DNA of 5,982 bases from Vicinamibacterales bacterium (GTDB lineage Bacteria; Acidobacteriota; Vicinamibacteria; Vicinamibacterales; UBA8438): contig JASLOY010000242.1 in the NCBI GenBank assembly GCA_030745255.1, positions 1 to 5,982 of the forward strand. Direction: 5' to 3'. Positions within the stretch are counted from its first letter, which is position 1; each line of letters starts with the position of its first letter. Both the position numbers and the translations under genes were made by a program. The notes beneath the pieces are model-generated. The model had not been told where the DNA came from. It was given only the letters and a program-made list of their open reading frames with translations, and did not search any database. This document shows positions 5,800-5,982 of the stretch, in pieces.

Positions 5800-5816
5800 G
5801 GCGGCCTTCGGCCGCC
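5800..5816. other. Perfect 7-bp GC hairpin GGCGGCC-TTC-GGCCGCC after the ligase gene
   Basis: GGCGGCC at 5800-5806 and GGCCGCC at 5810-5816 form a perfect inverted repeat with a TTC triloop, beginning four bases after the ligase stop. It could end or stabilise the operon mRNA, but no T-run follows (GGCTTCAG comes next), so an intrinsic terminator is not established. It holds the hairpin place of elements A and B, and CCGGCTTC (5815-5822) is the reverse complement of GAAGCCGG in those copies. Confidence 0.55.
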
Positions 5817-5834
5817 GGCTTCAGTGCCTCGTGC

Positions 5835-5839
5835 GGGAG
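5835..5839 (+). promoter_or_regulatory. Ribosome binding site of the VOC-family gene
   Basis: GGGAG lies 6 nt before ATG 5846. It is one of the better Shine-Dalgarno matches in the window and fixes this start. Confidence 0.65.
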
Positions 5840-5845
5840 AATCCG

Positions 5846-5982
5846 ATGAGCGAGTTCGCAGTGACACAGATCAGCAACATCATGCTCGGCACCACGAAGC
5901 TGGCACGGTCGGTGGCCTTCTATCGAGACACGCTCGGGCTGACGCTCTTGGTCGAGACCGAGGGTTTCGCGTTCTTCAATGC
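5846..5982 (+). CDS. VOC / glyoxalase-bleomycin resistance fold protein, N-terminus (3' truncated by window)
   Basis: Forty-five residues are visible and the frame is open to the window edge. ISNIMLGTTKLARSVAFYRDTLGLTLLVETEGFAFFN is the first beta-alpha-beta-beta unit of the vicinal-oxygen-chelate fold, with the hallmark (R)SxxFYRDxLGL. In metal-dependent members the first strand usually carries a His (IxHIxL); here the position is Asn11, so the first metal ligand appears to be missing. This would fit a binding or resistance-type VOC protein, or an enzyme using other ligands. It lies 50 nt after the ligase stop, beyond a hairpin, with its own GGGAG. Membership of the same transcript is possible but not shown. 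The family covers dioxygenases, lyases, epimerases and drug-binding proteins, so no reaction is assigned. Confidence 0.8.
   Translation, partial: MSEFAVTQISNIMLGTTKLARSVAFYRDTLGLTLLVETEGFAFFN

Noticed and set aside
5806..5811. C(UUCG)G stable tetraloop in the post-ligase hairpin
   Set aside because: Using the tetraloop register leaves C5805 facing C5812; the full 7-bp stem only forms with a TTC triloop.
4926..5867. 313-codon open frame on the - strand opposite the ligase gene
   Set aside because: It is a shadow of the ligase coding frame with no domain pattern, and it reads through the repeat tract and hairpin.

Overview
The window is GC-rich DNA from an unidentified bacterium. Every convincing gene lies on the + strand. 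The composition, the GTG starts, and the short AGTCAG-type tandem tracts followed by GC hairpins between genes would fit an Acidobacteriota-like soil bacterium. That is an impression, because no rRNA or other marker gene is present.

Layout: (1) 1-437 is the 3' end of a PQQ/WD40-like beta-propeller protein. (2) 438-550 is a spacer with a 7-bp tandem tract and hairpin (element A). (3) 560-1891 is a HemN/HemW-like radical SAM protein. (4) 1892-1982 is a spacer with a second copy of the same composite element (B). (5) 1983-2576 is a chorismate lyase (UbiC)-like protein. (6) 2581-3822 is a flavin-dependent halogenase-type oxidoreductase carrying both the WxWxIP and FxxPxxSxG signatures. (7) 3821-4003 is a 183-bp foldback/MITE-like element with 25-bp terminal inverted repeats that fills the gap to the next gene. 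(8) 4006-4449 is a hot-dog (4HBT-type) thioesterase. (9) 4449-5795 is a PaaK-like aryl-CoA ligase whose last dozen codons are written by a third AGTCAG tract (C). (10) From 5846 to the window end is the N-terminus of a VOC/glyoxalase-fold protein.

Genes 5, 6, 8 and 9 read as one pathway. A UbiC-like enzyme would make 4-hydroxybenzoate (or a related aryl acid) from chorismate, a PaaK-like ligase would activate it, an FAD enzyme of the phenol/pyrrole halogenase type would modify the ring, and a thioesterase would release or proofread the thioester. The radical SAM protein upstream and the VOC protein downstream could be tailoring or resistance partners. No carrier protein, ketosynthase, flavin reductase or transporter is visible, so this may be only part of a larger cluster. 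The proposed product, a halogenated or hydroxylated aryl acid or thioester, is inference.

The most unusual non-coding feature is the foldback element inside the operon. Its left end covers the last two bases of the halogenase stop codon and its right end stops two bases before the thioesterase GTG. In the arms examined, the deviations from perfect pairing are almost all G-U compatible. A possible imperfect 5-bp duplication (CTTAG/CTCAG) suggests that it landed on a stop/start overlap.
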